Below, piece after piece: positions 1-9,667 of a DNA stretch of 64,000 nt. The notes below the pieces were generated by a model. The model was not told the origin of the DNA. It worked only from the letters and a program-made list of their open reading frames with translations, and did not search any database. Position numbers and translations under genes: made by a program. Location of the stretch: contig NZ_RZOY02000007.1 of assembly GCF_004022705.2 (NCBI RefSeq), positions 124,001 to 188,000 on the forward strand, given 5' to 3'. The first letter of the stretch is position 1, and every line of letters starts with the position of its first letter. Origin of the DNA: Mesorhizobium sp. M2D.F.Ca.ET.226.01.1.1. Its GTDB lineage: Bacteria; Pseudomonadota; Alphaproteobacteria; Rhizobiales; Rhizobiaceae.

Positions 1-36
1 GGCCTTCGCGACCTTGCCTTCCAATGTCTCCGCCAC
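1..36 (-). CDS. scpA: probable ScpA N-terminus (partial, runs off the window)
   Basis: Only twelve codons are visible, read on the minus strand from a GTG at 36-34, starting (M)AETLEGKVAKA. A purine-rich stretch (GAAGGGA, AAAGG) precedes the GTG, and the gap to the nagZ stop is about 20 bp. In many rhizobia nagZ is followed by scpA and scpB, chromosome segregation and condensation proteins that work with SMC. The identification rests on position; the residues alone do not prove it. Confidence 0.4.
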   Translation of the reverse strand, partial: MAETLEGKVAKA

Positions 37-56
37 TTGCCTTTCGTCCCTTCGGT

Positions 57-1076
57 TCAGGCCACCGCTTCGAAATAGGTGGCGAATTCAGCGCGAATCG
101 CGGCTTCGTCGGCGACGTCGCGATCCTTTATATAGGTCAGCGCCCGTTCCGCGCGTTGCAAAGACTTGCCGGTGAGCGCCGTCGTGCGTGACGCGATCCC
201 CGACATTTCCTCGAAAACGCCGTTGCAGTGAAGGACGAGATCGCAGCCGGCCGCAAGGATCGAGGCCGCCTTTGTCGGGAAATCCCCAGAAAGTGCCTTC
301 ATCGAGGTGTCGTCACTCATCAGCAGCCCGTCGAAGCCGATCTCGCCGCGGATCACCTGGTTGACGACCTTGGCGGACGTCGTCGCCGGATTGTCCGGGT
401 CGACGGCGCTGTAGACGACATGCGCCGTCATTGCCATCGGCAGCTCGTTCAACGCCTTGAACGGGGCGAAATCATGCCGGCGCAACTCATCGAGCGGCGT
501 ATCGACGGTCGGCAGCGCGAAATGCGTGTCGGCAAAGGCGCGGCCGTGGCCGGGAATATGCTTCATCACCGGCAGCACGCCGCCGGCCATCAACCCCTCG
601 GCCGAGGCCCGGCCAAGCTCGATCACCGCGTTGGGCTCCTTGCCGTAGGCGCGCGCGCCGATGACGTCGCTGGCGCCTTCGACCGGAACGTCGAGCACCG
701 GCAGGCAGTCGGCGGTGATGCCCAGCCGGGAGAGGTCGAATGCATGCAGCCGCGCCATCAACCAGGCGGCGCGGCGGCCGGCTTCGCGATCATCGCGCCA
801 CAACGCGCCAAGCGCGCCGCCGGCCGGATAGTTCGGCGCCAGCGGTGGGCGCAGGCGCTGCACCCTGCCCCCTTCCTGGTCGATGAAGACCGGCGCGTCC
901 GGGCGGCCAACACTGTCGCGCATCGAGGCAACCAGATCGCGGATCTGCCCGGCTTCGCCGATATTGCGCGCAAACAGGATGAAGCCCCACGGACGTTCAT
1001 CGCGGTAGAAGCGGATTTCGTCTTCGGTGAGGGATTTCCTGGCGCAGCCGAGGATCATGGATTTTGATTCGCTCAT
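57..1076 (-). CDS. nagZ: beta-N-acetylhexosaminidase NagZ (glycoside hydrolase family 3)
   Basis: 339 aa cytoplasmic enzyme expected to remove N-acetylglucosamine from GlcNAc-anhydromuropeptides in cell-wall recycling. Visible signatures are the FIDQEGGRVQRL segment, the family motif KHIPGHG followed by ADTHFALP (catalytic Asp-His pair typical of NagZ), and the nucleophile region LLMSDDTSMKAL. The ATG at 1076 is preferred over one ten codons upstream because it gives the usual short N-terminus (MSESKSMILG). A hairpin lies between the SPOR gene and this one, so nagZ may have its own promoter. It is expected to be followed by scpAB. Confidence 0.95.
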   Translation of the reverse strand: MSESKSMILGCARKSLTEDEIRFYRDERPWGFILFARNIGEAGQIRDLVASMRDSVGRPDAPVFIDQEGGRVQRLRPPLAPNYPAGGALGALWRDDREAGRRAAWLMARLHAFDLSRLGITADCLPVLDVPVEGASDVIGARAYGKEPNAVIELGRASAEGLMAGGVLPVMKHIPGHGRAFADTHFALPTVDTPLDELRRHDFAPFKALNELPMAMTAHVVYSAVDPDNPATTSAKVVNQVIRGEIGFDGLLMSDDTSMKALSGDFPTKAASILAAGCDLVLHCNGVFEEMSGIASRTTALTGKSLQRAERALTYIKDRDVADEAAIRAEFATYFEAVA

Positions 1077-1159
1077 ACATACGAGCTTAAGGCTTTGGAA
1101 GGGCAAAGGGAATCACCCCTGCCCTGTGGGCAGCCGAAGCCCACAACCGTCCACAACGA

Positions 1160-1193
1160 AAAGCCGGCGCGACCTTGCGGCGGCGCCGGCTTT
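1160..1193 (-). terminator. Rho-independent terminator after the SPOR gene
   Basis: Perfect 11-bp stem AAAGCCGGCGC (1160-1170) / GCGCCGGCTTT (1183-1193), followed on the minus strand by TTTTCG. It sits 16 bp beyond the stop of the SPOR protein and before nagZ. Confidence 0.75.
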
Positions 1194-1209
1194 CAGAAGT
1201 TCAAATCGA

Positions 1210-4200
1210 TCAGCGCGAGACGAAGCAGTTGCCGCCGGCCGCCTTGTAGCTGGTGCAGAGCGCAATCGCGTCGTTGCGCGACTTCGCCGGGACGCGGACG
1301 CGGTAGAACGTGCCCTTGCCCGCGACTTCCGCCTTGACGATGCTGGCCGTGCGGCCGGAAAGGACGCTGCCATAGCGGCGCTGCAGGTCCTGATAGGTCG
1401 ACTGCGCGCTTTCCACCGTCGGCTGCGAGGCGATCTGCATCGACCACGAGCCGCCGCCGGCGGCCGACGCCGGATCGATCGAGGCGACCTGGTCCGGCTT
1501 GACCTCGCCGACGATATCGACCGGCTGATCGGAAGGACGCGCCGGCGCCACCGGCACCACCGCCGGCGTGTCGGCCGACTGCGCCTTGGCTTCAGTCTTC
1601 TTCGCGGGTTTCGCGAGCTTCACTGCCGGCGCGGCGGTCTGGTCCGTATCGTCGGAAGCTACGGTTCCCGTCTGCTGGCCGTCGGAGGCCGGCGCGACAT
1701 GCTGCGGCGCCGGATCGCTCGGCTCGGCCGCCGCGACCTTCGGCGCCGCCGGGGCCGGATCCTCGCGCGGCACCAGCGAGCCGTCAGGCTTGACCATCAT
1801 GGTCTTCACCTTGCGCGGCGCAACGGCGACGACGTCGTTGCTGGCCCCGTTGTTGTCGGCATCCTGCTGCAGCACCTGGGCGATGCGATCTTCCGACTTC
1901 GGTGCCGGCGCGGCTGGCTCAGCGCTTGCCGGCGCGGCAGGCTCGGTGCTTGCCGGCGCGGCCGGATGGGCGCTTGCCGGCACCGTCGCTTGCGCGACGC
2001 CAGGCAACGCCGTTTCTGGTTTGCCGGCGGCATCGGCGCCGGCCGAGGCGTCGGTATCGTTGGGCGAAAGATCGACCACCCGGCTCTGCGGCGGTTCCTT
2101 CGAGGCCAGGTCGACCGGCTGCTCGGTGGTGTTGACCAGCTTCTGCTGCACCGGCTCGGCGGGCTTGGCCGCACCGCCGCCCTTGGCCACCGCGTCATAA
2201 ACCTTGTTATCCTGGTTCGGCACCACCGCGCCGCCCGGATTTTCGGGCTTCACCTTGATCGGCGCATTGTCGGCTTTGACGATCACCGGAGCTTCGCTGC
2301 TGCCCTTGCCGCCGAAGGAGAAGGCCAGCGCGCCAAGGCCGCCGAGAACCACCACGGCGCCAACCAGCGCCCCGATCATCATACCGCGCCGGCGCGGCTG
2401 CGCCGCCTCGCGCTCGGCAAGACCGGGGATCGCCATCGCCTCTTCGAGCTCGGGATCGTAATCGAGCTCGTCGGCAGCGAATTCCTCCGCCTGCGAAACC
2501 GGCCGGCTGCCAGGCAGATCGTCGGCATCGTAATCGTTCGCGGCGGCAAGGGAAGCCGGAGCGACCGGAGCCGCCTGGGCCTCGGCCCGCAGATCGCGAC
2601 GGTCGTAACCGCTGAAGCCGGCACTGTAGGATTCGTCATCATAGCCCCGGCTCTGCGTAGGCGCCGATGCGATCTCGGTCGCATTCATGTCGGTGAGCAG
2701 GCTGGCGAATTCCGCATCGAGATCGTCAAAGGCGGGGGCCGCTGGCTGATCCTCCTCGAAGCTGAGCTCCGGAATGTCAAGGTCGTCCGCGAGCGCGACC
2801 ACGCGCTCCGGCACATCGACCGTCTCGACGTCCGGCACGTCGTCATGCTGGGGGGGCTGTGGCGCTGACATCGGCGCCTGCGTCGGCTTGGCATAGGCGG
2901 AATAATCCGGTGCCGGTTCGTTGCGGTAGGCAGGCGCGGTCATCTGAAGCGGGGCTGAAGGCACAGCCGTCTGCACCGGCGCCGCGGGCGTCGGCTGTGC
3001 CGCAAACGAGGCTTGCACAGGCGGAGAGGCGGTCGGGGTCGAACGGCTCCACGACCTCGACGGCTCCGCAGGCGTCGCATGCAGCCATTCGGACGAATTT
3101 GCCGGAGACCTCGTCGTAGCGGCAGCCGCCTGCTCGGCCTCGATGCTGTGGGCGAAAGCAGCACCGAAATCGTCGTCGAAATCGGCATCGGGCACGGTCG
3201 TGGCCGAGTCCGCAAAATCCTGGCTGTCGAGCTCGCTGGCGAGCAGGTCGTCCAAGCCATTGTCGACCGGCTCGTTCTGCGCCGGCTGATCCTCGTCGAG
3301 GTCCCAATCGAGATTGTCGGCGGCCGCCTTCTCGCCCGCGTAGCTGGCAGGCTCAGAAACCAGCCGCGGCGACGGAGCAGGCTCCTTGACCACCGGCATC
3401 GGCCGCGCGGTCATTGCGCCGAGCAACGCATTGAGCTCGTCTTCCAGGCTGCGCTCGCTGGCGACCGGCTTTTCCGGTGCAACGGCAACCGGCGAAACCT
3501 GAGCGGCGACGATGGGGGCTGGCTCGGCCATGGCCGGCAGCAGCGCGGCGGCGGGCTCCTCGGCAGGAGCTTGCGGCTCGTCGGCCGGAGCTTGCGGCTC
3601 GTCGTTCAGCGCATCGCGGAAGCTCAGTTCGAAATCGTCCTCGAGGGTCAGCGCGGAGGTCGGATCGGGCGCGGCGAGCTCAGGCTCGGCTGCGAAATTG
3701 GCCGCCTCAGTCGGCGCCTCGACCAAAGACGCCGGCTCGTCGTCGAGCGACAGCTCCGGCTCCTGTTCCTGACCGAGATTCATGTCCTGGCCGAGATCCA
3801 GATCGACATCGGTGATCGCCTGATCGATCTGACCGGCAAAATCGTCCTCTGACATCAGCGGGGCGGCCGCATGGGCTTCGACCGGCTCAACAGCCGGCGC
3901 ATGCCGCTCCGGCTCGTGGCTCTCGAACGACAGCTCGTCTTCGAGCGACATCTGGACCGCATTGTCGAAATCGGCGTCGAACGCCCCTTCGCTGGCGGCC
4001 TGTACGGCTTCGACGGCATCCTGATGGGTGTCGGCCGGCTCATGATATTCGGAAGCGGCGGCCTCGTGATGGTCGAGCTGGAAATCCTGATCCAGCGACG
4101 CGGCCATCTCCTCATCGATCGGAAGATCGTCCTCGAACGCCGAGACATCCAGCGAACTGGCGACCGCCTTGTCGAAATCATCGTCAAAAGCGACTTCCGG

Positions 4201-4704
4201 CTCGGCAGCGACTTCCGGCTCCGGCGCAAAATGCGGCTCTGGCGCAAAATGCGCTTCGGGGGCGAAATGTGGCTCCGGCGCGGCTTGCGGGGCCGCGGCG
4301 AAATTCGGCTCCGGCGCGCGAGGCATGGCGAAGTCGGCGTGGTCGGCCGCGTCGTCGAAGACGAAATCCTGCTCGAAAGAGGCCATCAGCTCGTCGTCAT
4401 TGGCGGCGACGCTGGCAGGCTCGAAAGCCGGCTCCTGCCTGATCTGATGCACGACAGCCTGCTGCGCGACCGGCTCGCTTTCCTCAACGGAATCGATCTC
4501 CCCCATCAACTCCTTCTCGAGGTCGATGTCGAAGTCGTCCGCCGCCGGAGCCTGGTGAGCCGGCATGGCTTTGTCGGCCGCGGGGGCCGGCTGCCTGACC
4601 GGCTGGCGCGGGTCGAAACCCATGATCCGGGTCAGCTCCGCGAACGGATCATCGTCGGCGATATTGTTGTGGTCGGCTGCTTTCAGCGGGGTTCTGTCTG
4701 CCAT
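1210..4704 (-). CDS. very large SPOR-domain, single-pass membrane protein
   Basis: 1164 aa. A long acidic, Ala/Pro/Glu-rich and low-complexity N-terminal part (about 1-765) contains many short repeats of the type FDDDFD and PEPHFAPE. A basic RRRG stop-transfer followed by one membrane helix (about 770-795, GALVGAVVVLGGLGALAFSF) comes next, then a Pro/Ala linker and a C-terminal SPOR domain (about 1088-1164). SPOR domains bind denuded glycan strands of septal peptidoglycan, so the protein should be an inner-membrane, divisome-associated factor with an unusually long cytoplasmic region. It lies between argS and nagZ, the usual alphaproteobacterial position of this SPOR family. The cytoplasmic part looks disordered. 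Confidence 0.9.
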   Translation of the reverse strand: MADRTPLKAADHNNIADDDPFAELTRIMGFDPRQPVRQPAPAADKAMPAHQAPAADDFDIDLEKELMGEIDSVEESEPVAQQAVVHQIRQEPAFEPASVAANDDELMASFEQDFVFDDAADHADFAMPRAPEPNFAAAPQAAPEPHFAPEAHFAPEPHFAPEPEVAAEPEVAFDDDFDKAVASSLDVSAFEDDLPIDEEMAASLDQDFQLDHHEAAASEYHEPADTHQDAVEAVQAASEGAFDADFDNAVQMSLEDELSFESHEPERHAPAVEPVEAHAAAPLMSEDDFAGQIDQAITDVDLDLGQDMNLGQEQEPELSLDDEPASLVEAPTEAANFAAEPELAAPDPTSALTLEDDFELSFRDALNDEPQAPADEPQAPAEEPAAALLPAMAEPAPIVAAQVSPVAVAPEKPVASERSLEDELNALLGAMTARPMPVVKEPAPSPRLVSEPASYAGEKAAADNLDWDLDEDQPAQNEPVDNGLDDLLASELDSQDFADSATTVPDADFDDDFGAAFAHSIEAEQAAAATTRSPANSSEWLHATPAEPSRSWSRSTPTASPPVQASFAAQPTPAAPVQTAVPSAPLQMTAPAYRNEPAPDYSAYAKPTQAPMSAPQPPQHDDVPDVETVDVPERVVALADDLDIPELSFEEDQPAAPAFDDLDAEFASLLTDMNATEIASAPTQSRGYDDESYSAGFSGYDRRDLRAEAQAAPVAPASLAAANDYDADDLPGSRPVSQAEEFAADELDYDPELEEAMAIPGLAEREAAQPRRRGMMIGALVGAVVVLGGLGALAFSFGGKGSSEAPVIVKADNAPIKVKPENPGGAVVPNQDNKVYDAVAKGGGAAKPAEPVQQKLVNTTEQPVDLASKEPPQSRVVDLSPNDTDASAGADAAGKPETALPGVAQATVPASAHPAAPASTEPAAPASAEPAAPAPKSEDRIAQVLQQDADNNGASNDVVAVAPRKVKTMMVKPDGSLVPREDPAPAAPKVAAAEPSDPAPQHVAPASDGQQTGTVASDDTDQTAAPAVKLAKPAKKTEAKAQSADTPAVVPVAPARPSDQPVDIVGEVKPDQVASIDPASAAGGGSWSMQIASQPTVESAQSTYQDLQRRYGSVLSGRTASIVKAEVAGKGTFYRVRVPAKSRNDAIALCTSYKAAGGNCFVSR

Positions 4705-4807
4705 TATTGTTCCCGAACTCGCACACAGTCGGACGCCATGGACGTCGCGCAGGGTTGGCCCTTACCAGCGCAATGTGGGCAAAAGGTGACAGGTTTTTTA
4801 GTTAAAC

Positions 4808-6565
4808 CTAACGCATTTCGGTAGGCGCGTCTGCCCCGATCAGCGTCAGGCCGGAGGTCAAAACATCCGAAACAGCCTGCACCAGCCCTAGTCTGGCATA
4901 AGTTGATTCTCGGTCGTTAACCTTAACAAAACGTAAGTCCTGGTTATCGTGGCCGCGATTCCACTGTGCGTGGAAGCTGGAAGCTAGATCGTAGAGGTAG
5001 AATGCAAGCCGGTGCGGCTCGAGCGAAAGCGCCGCGGATTCGATGAGCCGCGGATATTCAGCCAGCTTCCTGATCAGGGCGATTTCGCCCTCGTCGGTCA
5101 GTGCCGCCACCGAGGCCGTGAGCCGGTTGCGGTCGAAATTCGCCTCGCCGAGCTGCTCGCTCGCCTGCCGGAAAACCGAATGGCAGCGCGCCGAAGCGTA
5201 CTGGACATAAAACACCGGATTGTCCTTCGACTGCTCCGTCACCTTGGCGAAGTCGAAATCGAGCGGCGCGTCGTTCTTACGATAGAGCATCATGAAACGG
5301 ATCGGGTCGCGGCCGACCTCCTCCACCACATCACGCAGGGTGACGAAATCGCCGGACCGCTTCGACATCCGGACAGGCTCGCCGTCGCGGAACAGTTTTA
5401 CGAGCTGGCAAAGCAGAACCGTCAGCTTGACACTATCCCCGGCAACCGCGCGCGCCAGCGCCTCCAGCCGCTTCACATAACCGCCATGGTCGGCGCCGAG
5501 CACATAGATCAGATCGACGAAGCCGCGCTCGACCTTGTCCTTGAGATAGGCGACGTCGGCGGCGAAGTAGGTGAACGAGCCGTCCGACTTGACCAGCGCC
5601 CTATCCATGTCGTCGCCGACCGCGGTCGAGCGGAACAAAGTCTGCTCGCGGTCCTCCCAGTCCTCGGGCTTCTCACCCTTCGGCGGCGGCAGCGTGCCCT
5701 TGTAGATATGCCCTTTGAGCGTCAGGTCGGCGATCGCCGCCCGGATCTTCCTGGCATTGTCGGCATGCAGCGTGCGCTCGGAGAAGAACACGTCGTGATG
5801 CACGTTGAGCAGCGCCAGATCCTCGCGGATCATCGCCATCATGGCATCGACCGTACGATCCTTGACGATCGCCAGCGCCTCCTCTTCCGGCATCTGCAAC
5901 AGGCCGCGGCCGAACTCATTGGCCAACGCCTGTCCGACAGGAACCAGATAGTCGCCCGGATAGAGACCGGACGGGATCTCGCCGATGTCGTCACCGAGCG
6001 CTTCGCGATAGCGCAGGAATGCCGAGCGACCCAACACATCGATCTGCGAGCCGGCGTCGTTAATGACATATTCCTTGGTAACATCGTAGCCAGCGAAGGC
6101 CATCAGATTGGCGAGCGTGTCGCCGACCACGGCGCCGCGGCAATGGCCGACATGCATCGGGCCGGTCGGATTGGCCGAGACATATTCGACATTGGCCTTG
6201 CGGCCGCCGCCGATCTTCGAGCGGCCATAGTTGCGCCCTTCGCCGAGAAGCGCTGCCAGATGCGTGTGCCAGAAGCCGTCCTTCAGCCTGAGATTGACGA
6301 AGCCAGGACCGGCAACGTCGGCCGAGGCGACGTCGGCATCGGCCCTCAGCACCTCGACGAGCTTTTCCGCCAAAGCGCGCGGGTTCTGTCCGGTGGGCTT
6401 GGCCAGCACCATCGCCGCGTTGGTGGCGAGATCGCCGTGGCTGGCGTCACGCGGCGGTTCGACTGTGATGCGCGACAGGTCGAGGGCGGCCCCATCCTTG
6501 TCCTTCAGGCCAAGGGTTTCGACGGCTTTTACGATCCGCGCGTTGAAATCGGCGAAGATATTCAT
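4808..6565 (-). CDS. argS: arginyl-tRNA synthetase
   Basis: 585 aa class I synthetase that charges tRNA-Arg. The N-terminal Add1 domain is followed by the HIGH-type motif (GPMHVGHCRG, about residue 135), the KMSKS-type motif (VRMSKRSG, about residue 399) and a C-terminal anticodon-binding DALR domain ending near LTLIGADAPTEMR. Length is normal for the family. It lies 61 bp downstream of dgt on the same strand and 103 bp upstream of the SPOR gene; the order dgt-argS-SPOR-nagZ is typical of rhizobia. Confidence 0.98.
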   Translation of the reverse strand: MNIFADFNARIVKAVETLGLKDKDGAALDLSRITVEPPRDASHGDLATNAAMVLAKPTGQNPRALAEKLVEVLRADADVASADVAGPGFVNLRLKDGFWHTHLAALLGEGRNYGRSKIGGGRKANVEYVSANPTGPMHVGHCRGAVVGDTLANLMAFAGYDVTKEYVINDAGSQIDVLGRSAFLRYREALGDDIGEIPSGLYPGDYLVPVGQALANEFGRGLLQMPEEEALAIVKDRTVDAMMAMIREDLALLNVHHDVFFSERTLHADNARKIRAAIADLTLKGHIYKGTLPPPKGEKPEDWEDREQTLFRSTAVGDDMDRALVKSDGSFTYFAADVAYLKDKVERGFVDLIYVLGADHGGYVKRLEALARAVAGDSVKLTVLLCQLVKLFRDGEPVRMSKRSGDFVTLRDVVEEVGRDPIRFMMLYRKNDAPLDFDFAKVTEQSKDNPVFYVQYASARCHSVFRQASEQLGEANFDRNRLTASVAALTDEGEIALIRKLAEYPRLIESAALSLEPHRLAFYLYDLASSFHAQWNRGHDNQDLRFVKVNDRESTYARLGLVQAVSDVLTSGLTLIGADAPTEMR

Positions 6566-6626
6566 TGGAAGTGCTCTGGGCTTTAAGAGGCGACCGGCTC
6601 AATGGCCGGCAAAATCGAGGCTCGCC

Positions 6627-7856
6627 CTAGCTCAAATCGGGCGTATGGTCAAACAGACGCCGATGTTCCTTCAGCGCATAGGTGTCGGTCATGCCGGCCA
6701 GGAAGTCGGCGACGCTGCGCGCCTTGATGCGATCCTCGGCCCGATCGAGTCCCTCGCGCCAGCCATCGGGCATGGCACGCGGATCGGCGAAATAGACGTC
6801 GAACAGCTCCCGCACGATCTGTTCGGCGTCGGCGCGCACGCGCATCACTTCGGCGTGCCGGTAAAGATGCTTGTAGAGAAAGGCTTTCAGTTCCTTCTCG
6901 GCCGCCGCCATGCCGGCCGAAAAGGTCACAAGGGTCTCGCCCACCGTCCGCACCGCATCGGCGCTGTCCGGCTTCAGGCGTTCGACATTGGCGGTGGTCG
7001 ATGCGATGACATCCTCGACCATCAAGGTGATCTGCCGGCGCATCAGCTCGTGGCCGGTGCGGACATCATCAAGCTGGGGGTATTTGGCGCGCACGCCCTT
7101 CAGGATCGAGCCCGGCAGCCCGACCTCCTCCAGCATGTCCAGCGTCAGGAAGCCGGCCCGTAGGCCGTCGTCTATGTCATGGGTGTTGTAGGCGATGTCG
7201 TCGGCGATCGCGGCACACTGCGCCTCGATGCCGGCGAAGCGGTCGAGCTCGAGGTCGTGCAGCTCCGAATAATCGCGGATCGCCTGCGGCACCGGACCCT
7301 TGAGCCCCTTCCCGCTCGCGTCGGTCAGCGGGCCATTGTGCTTGACCAGCCCCTCCAGCGTTTCCCAGGTGAGGTTGAGCCCGTCGAATTCGGCATAGCG
7401 CCGTTCGAGCCTTGTGACCACGCGCAGCGACTGGGCATTGTGATCGAAGCCGCCCCAGGCGGCCATCTTCTCGTTGAGCGCATCCTCGCCGGTATGGCCG
7501 AACGGCGTGTGGCCGAAATCATGCACCAGCGCCACGGCCTCTGCGAGATCCTCGTCGCTGCGCAGAGCCCGCGCCAGCGCGCGGGCGATCTGCGCCACCT
7601 CGATCGAATGTGTCAGCCGCGTGCGGTAGTGGTCGCCCTCATGCGCGACGAACACCTGCGTCTTGTGCTTCAGCCGGCGAAAGGCGGTGGAATGGATGAT
7701 GCGGTCGCGGTCGCGCTGGAACGGCGTGCGCGTCGGACTTTCGGCCTCCGGGAACAGGCGACCGCGCGAACGCGCCGGATCGCTCGCATAGACGGCGCGC
7801 GGCCGATAGCCGAATCCGATGTCGCCGAGAGCATCCTTGCCCTGCCGCTCGTCCAT
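6627..7856 (-). CDS. dgt: deoxyguanosinetriphosphate triphosphohydrolase-like protein
   Basis: 409 aa HD-domain dNTPase of the Dgt family, predicted to cleave dNTPs to deoxynucleosides and triphosphate. The metal-binding residues are visible as RLTHSIEVAQ, then VHDFGHTPFGHTGED (HD pair), and a later Asp in DIAYNTHDIDDG. The ATG at 7856 (MDERQGKDALGDIGFGYRP) is chosen over a longer frame because the preceding 54 codons look non-coding and would run into the divergent erpA start. The 70 bp between the two starts is a divergent promoter region. Confidence 0.93.
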   Translation of the reverse strand: MDERQGKDALGDIGFGYRPRAVYASDPARSRGRLFPEAESPTRTPFQRDRDRIIHSTAFRRLKHKTQVFVAHEGDHYRTRLTHSIEVAQIARALARALRSDEDLAEAVALVHDFGHTPFGHTGEDALNEKMAAWGGFDHNAQSLRVVTRLERRYAEFDGLNLTWETLEGLVKHNGPLTDASGKGLKGPVPQAIRDYSELHDLELDRFAGIEAQCAAIADDIAYNTHDIDDGLRAGFLTLDMLEEVGLPGSILKGVRAKYPQLDDVRTGHELMRRQITLMVEDVIASTTANVERLKPDSADAVRTVGETLVTFSAGMAAAEKELKAFLYKHLYRHAEVMRVRADAEQIVRELFDVYFADPRAMPDGWREGLDRAEDRIKARSVADFLAGMTDTYALKEHRRLFDHTPDLS

Positions 7857-7926
7857 TGACCTACCAGTTGACTTGGCCACGTCCGCTTCATACCTATCAT
7901 GTGAAACCGAAAGCAAGGTGACGCCG

Positions 7927-8274
7927 ATGGGCGCGGATGCCAAGACTGCCATGAAGGTCGAAATGACCGATGCCGCGGCAAAGCGGATCGCCAGGATCGT
8001 GGCCGGCGAACCGAGCAAAACGGCGCTGCGCGTCTCCGTCGAAGGCGGCGGCTGCTCCGGCTTTTCCTACAAATTCGATCTGGTAGGCGAGCGCAATGAC
8101 GACGATGTCGCCATCGAGAAGGACGGGGCGACCATCCTGATCGACGACCTGTCGCTGGTCTATATGGGCGGCTCGGTGATCGACTTCGTCGACGACCTGA
8201 TGGGCCAGTCCTTCCAGATCAGAAACCCGAACGCGGTTGCGTCCTGCGGCTGCGGCACCAGCTTCTCCATCTGA
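7927..8274 (+). CDS. erpA: iron-sulfur cluster insertion protein ErpA (A-type carrier)
   Basis: 115 aa A-type Fe-S carrier that passes clusters to apoproteins. The three conserved cysteines are present: C43 (GGGCSGFSYKF) and the C-terminal pair C107 and C109 (SCGCGTSFSI). The ATG at 7927 follows an AAGGTGA ribosome-binding site; an internal ATG at 7951 is possible. It is divergent from dgt, an arrangement common in rhizobia. Confidence 0.95.
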   Translation: MGADAKTAMKVEMTDAAAKRIARIVAGEPSKTALRVSVEGGGCSGFSYKFDLVGERNDDDVAIEKDGATILIDDLSLVYMGGSVIDFVDDLMGQSFQIRNPNAVASCGCGTSFSI

Positions 8275-8436
8275 CCGACTGAACCTCGCAAAGCTTGCGA
8301 CCGGGCTCGACCGGTTGGCGCATGGCCATCGCTTGGCTATGGCAGGAATGCGCGAGGGCGGCCTTTCTAAAGGCCGGCGCAGGCAATACGATCCGTTTCG
8401 TCGAACGCCTTCCGTCCGAACAGCATCGAGGCCTGC

Positions 8437-9234
8437 ATGAAGATCGTCACCTGGAACATCAACGGCGTTCGCGCCCGCATCGGCAATCTCACCCACTGGC
8501 TGACCGAGAGCGCGCCGGACGTCGTGTGCCTGCAGGAGATCAAGACGGTCGACGACCAGTTCCCGCGCGCCGAGATCGAGGCGCTGGGCTACAATGTCGA
8601 GACCAACGGCCAGAAGAGCTTCAACGGTGTCGCGATCCTTTCGAAGCTTCCTTTCGACGAGGTCAACCGCGGCCTGCCGGGCGATGACGAGGACGACCAC
8701 GCGCGCTTCATCGAAGGCGTCTTTTCCACCGACCAGGGTGCGCTGCGCGTCGCATCGCTCTACCTGCCGAACGGCAACCCGATCGACGATGAACGGAAGT
8801 TTTCCTACAAGCTCGCCTGGATGGCGCGGCTGGAGCGTTGGGCGGAGGAACGCCTGCGGCTCGAAGAGGCGCTGGTGCTGGCCGGCGACTACAACGTCAT
8901 CCCGGAGCCCGCCGACGCCAGGTTTCCTGAAAACTGGCTGGGTGACGCGCTGTTCCAGCCGCAGACACGGCAGGCTTTCCGCCGGCTGAAGAATCTCGGC
9001 TTCACCGAGGCGGTGCGCAGCGTGACCGACTCGGCCGGCGTCTACACCTTCTGGGACTATCAGGCCGGCGCCTGGCAGAAGAACAACGGCATCCGCATCG
9101 ACCACCTGCTGCTTTCGCCGGAAGCCGCCAACCGGTTTTCTTCGGCCTCGGTGGAAAAGCACGTCCGCGCCTGGGAAAAACCTTCCGACCATGTGCCGGT
9201 CGCGATCGAGCTCAGCCTGCAGCCGGCCCGATAG
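8437..9234 (+). CDS. xthA: exodeoxyribonuclease III
   Basis: 265 aa AP endonuclease/3'-5' exonuclease of base excision repair. The endonuclease/exonuclease/phosphatase fold is recognisable from MKIVTWNINGVRAR at the N-terminus, DVVCLQEIK with the metal-binding Glu, SLYLPNG, the active-site GDYNV, and the C-terminal SDHVPV containing the catalytic Asp-His. Length is standard. It appears to be transcribed alone; the 162 bp before it hold nothing I recognise. Confidence 0.97.
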   Translation: MKIVTWNINGVRARIGNLTHWLTESAPDVVCLQEIKTVDDQFPRAEIEALGYNVETNGQKSFNGVAILSKLPFDEVNRGLPGDDEDDHARFIEGVFSTDQGALRVASLYLPNGNPIDDERKFSYKLAWMARLERWAEERLRLEEALVLAGDYNVIPEPADARFPENWLGDALFQPQTRQAFRRLKNLGFTEAVRSVTDSAGVYTFWDYQAGAWQKNNGIRIDHLLLSPEAANRFSSASVEKHVRAWEKPSDHVPVAIELSLQPAR

Positions 9235-9304
9235 ATTTCCAGGCTTTCCGGACCCAGATATCGCCACAAATCCGGTTTTTGATGCGAATTGCTGTGGGGG
9301 TTGA

Positions 9305-9598
9305 ATGGCGATCCGATTTCTTCTCTGGCCGCTCGGCCTTGCTCTGGCGCTTGCCGCGCCGACGCTATCGCTGGCGGCGCCGACCTGTCTTGCCAACGGC
9401 AAGTCTTTCGATGTCGGCCAAACGGCGTGCCTGACTATTGCCGGCGAAAGCCACCTCGCCCGCTGCGACATGGTTCTCAACAACACATCCTGGACCAGGA
9501 TCAAGGATGAATGTCCGGGAGACGCGCCAAAACCGCACCCGACATCGATCTCGACCCCGACGCCCGACCCGGCGCCCACGGAGCCGACCGAGAACTGA
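9305..9598 (+). CDS. small secreted hypothetical protein
   Basis: 97 aa. A signal peptide is clear (MAIRFLLWPLGLALALAAP, cleavage near SLAAP). The mature part has three cysteines (CLANGKSF, TACLTIAG, LARCDMVL) plus one in DECPGD, and a Pro/Thr-rich tail (TPTPDPAPTEPTEN). A GGGGG stretch just before the ATG can serve as ribosome-binding site. Function unknown; probably periplasmic and disulfide-bonded. Confidence 0.7.
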   Translation: MAIRFLLWPLGLALALAAPTLSLAAPTCLANGKSFDVGQTACLTIAGESHLARCDMVLNNTSWTRIKDECPGDAPKPHPTSISTPTPDPAPTEPTEN

Positions 9599-9667
9599 CC
9601 CGGCACCGCGATTGACGGTGCAAGCTGAACGCCGGCGTTTTGAATTGTCCCGCGAGAAGAGCGGCCC

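Noticed and set aside
1027..2868. 613-codon plus-strand frame opposite the SPOR gene
   Set aside because: Arg/His-rich antisense shadow of a high-GC gene with no ribosome-binding site; the minus strand has the SPOR domain and membrane helix.
5012..6586. 524-codon plus-strand frame opposite argS
   Set aside because: Antisense shadow; argS motifs are intact on the minus strand.
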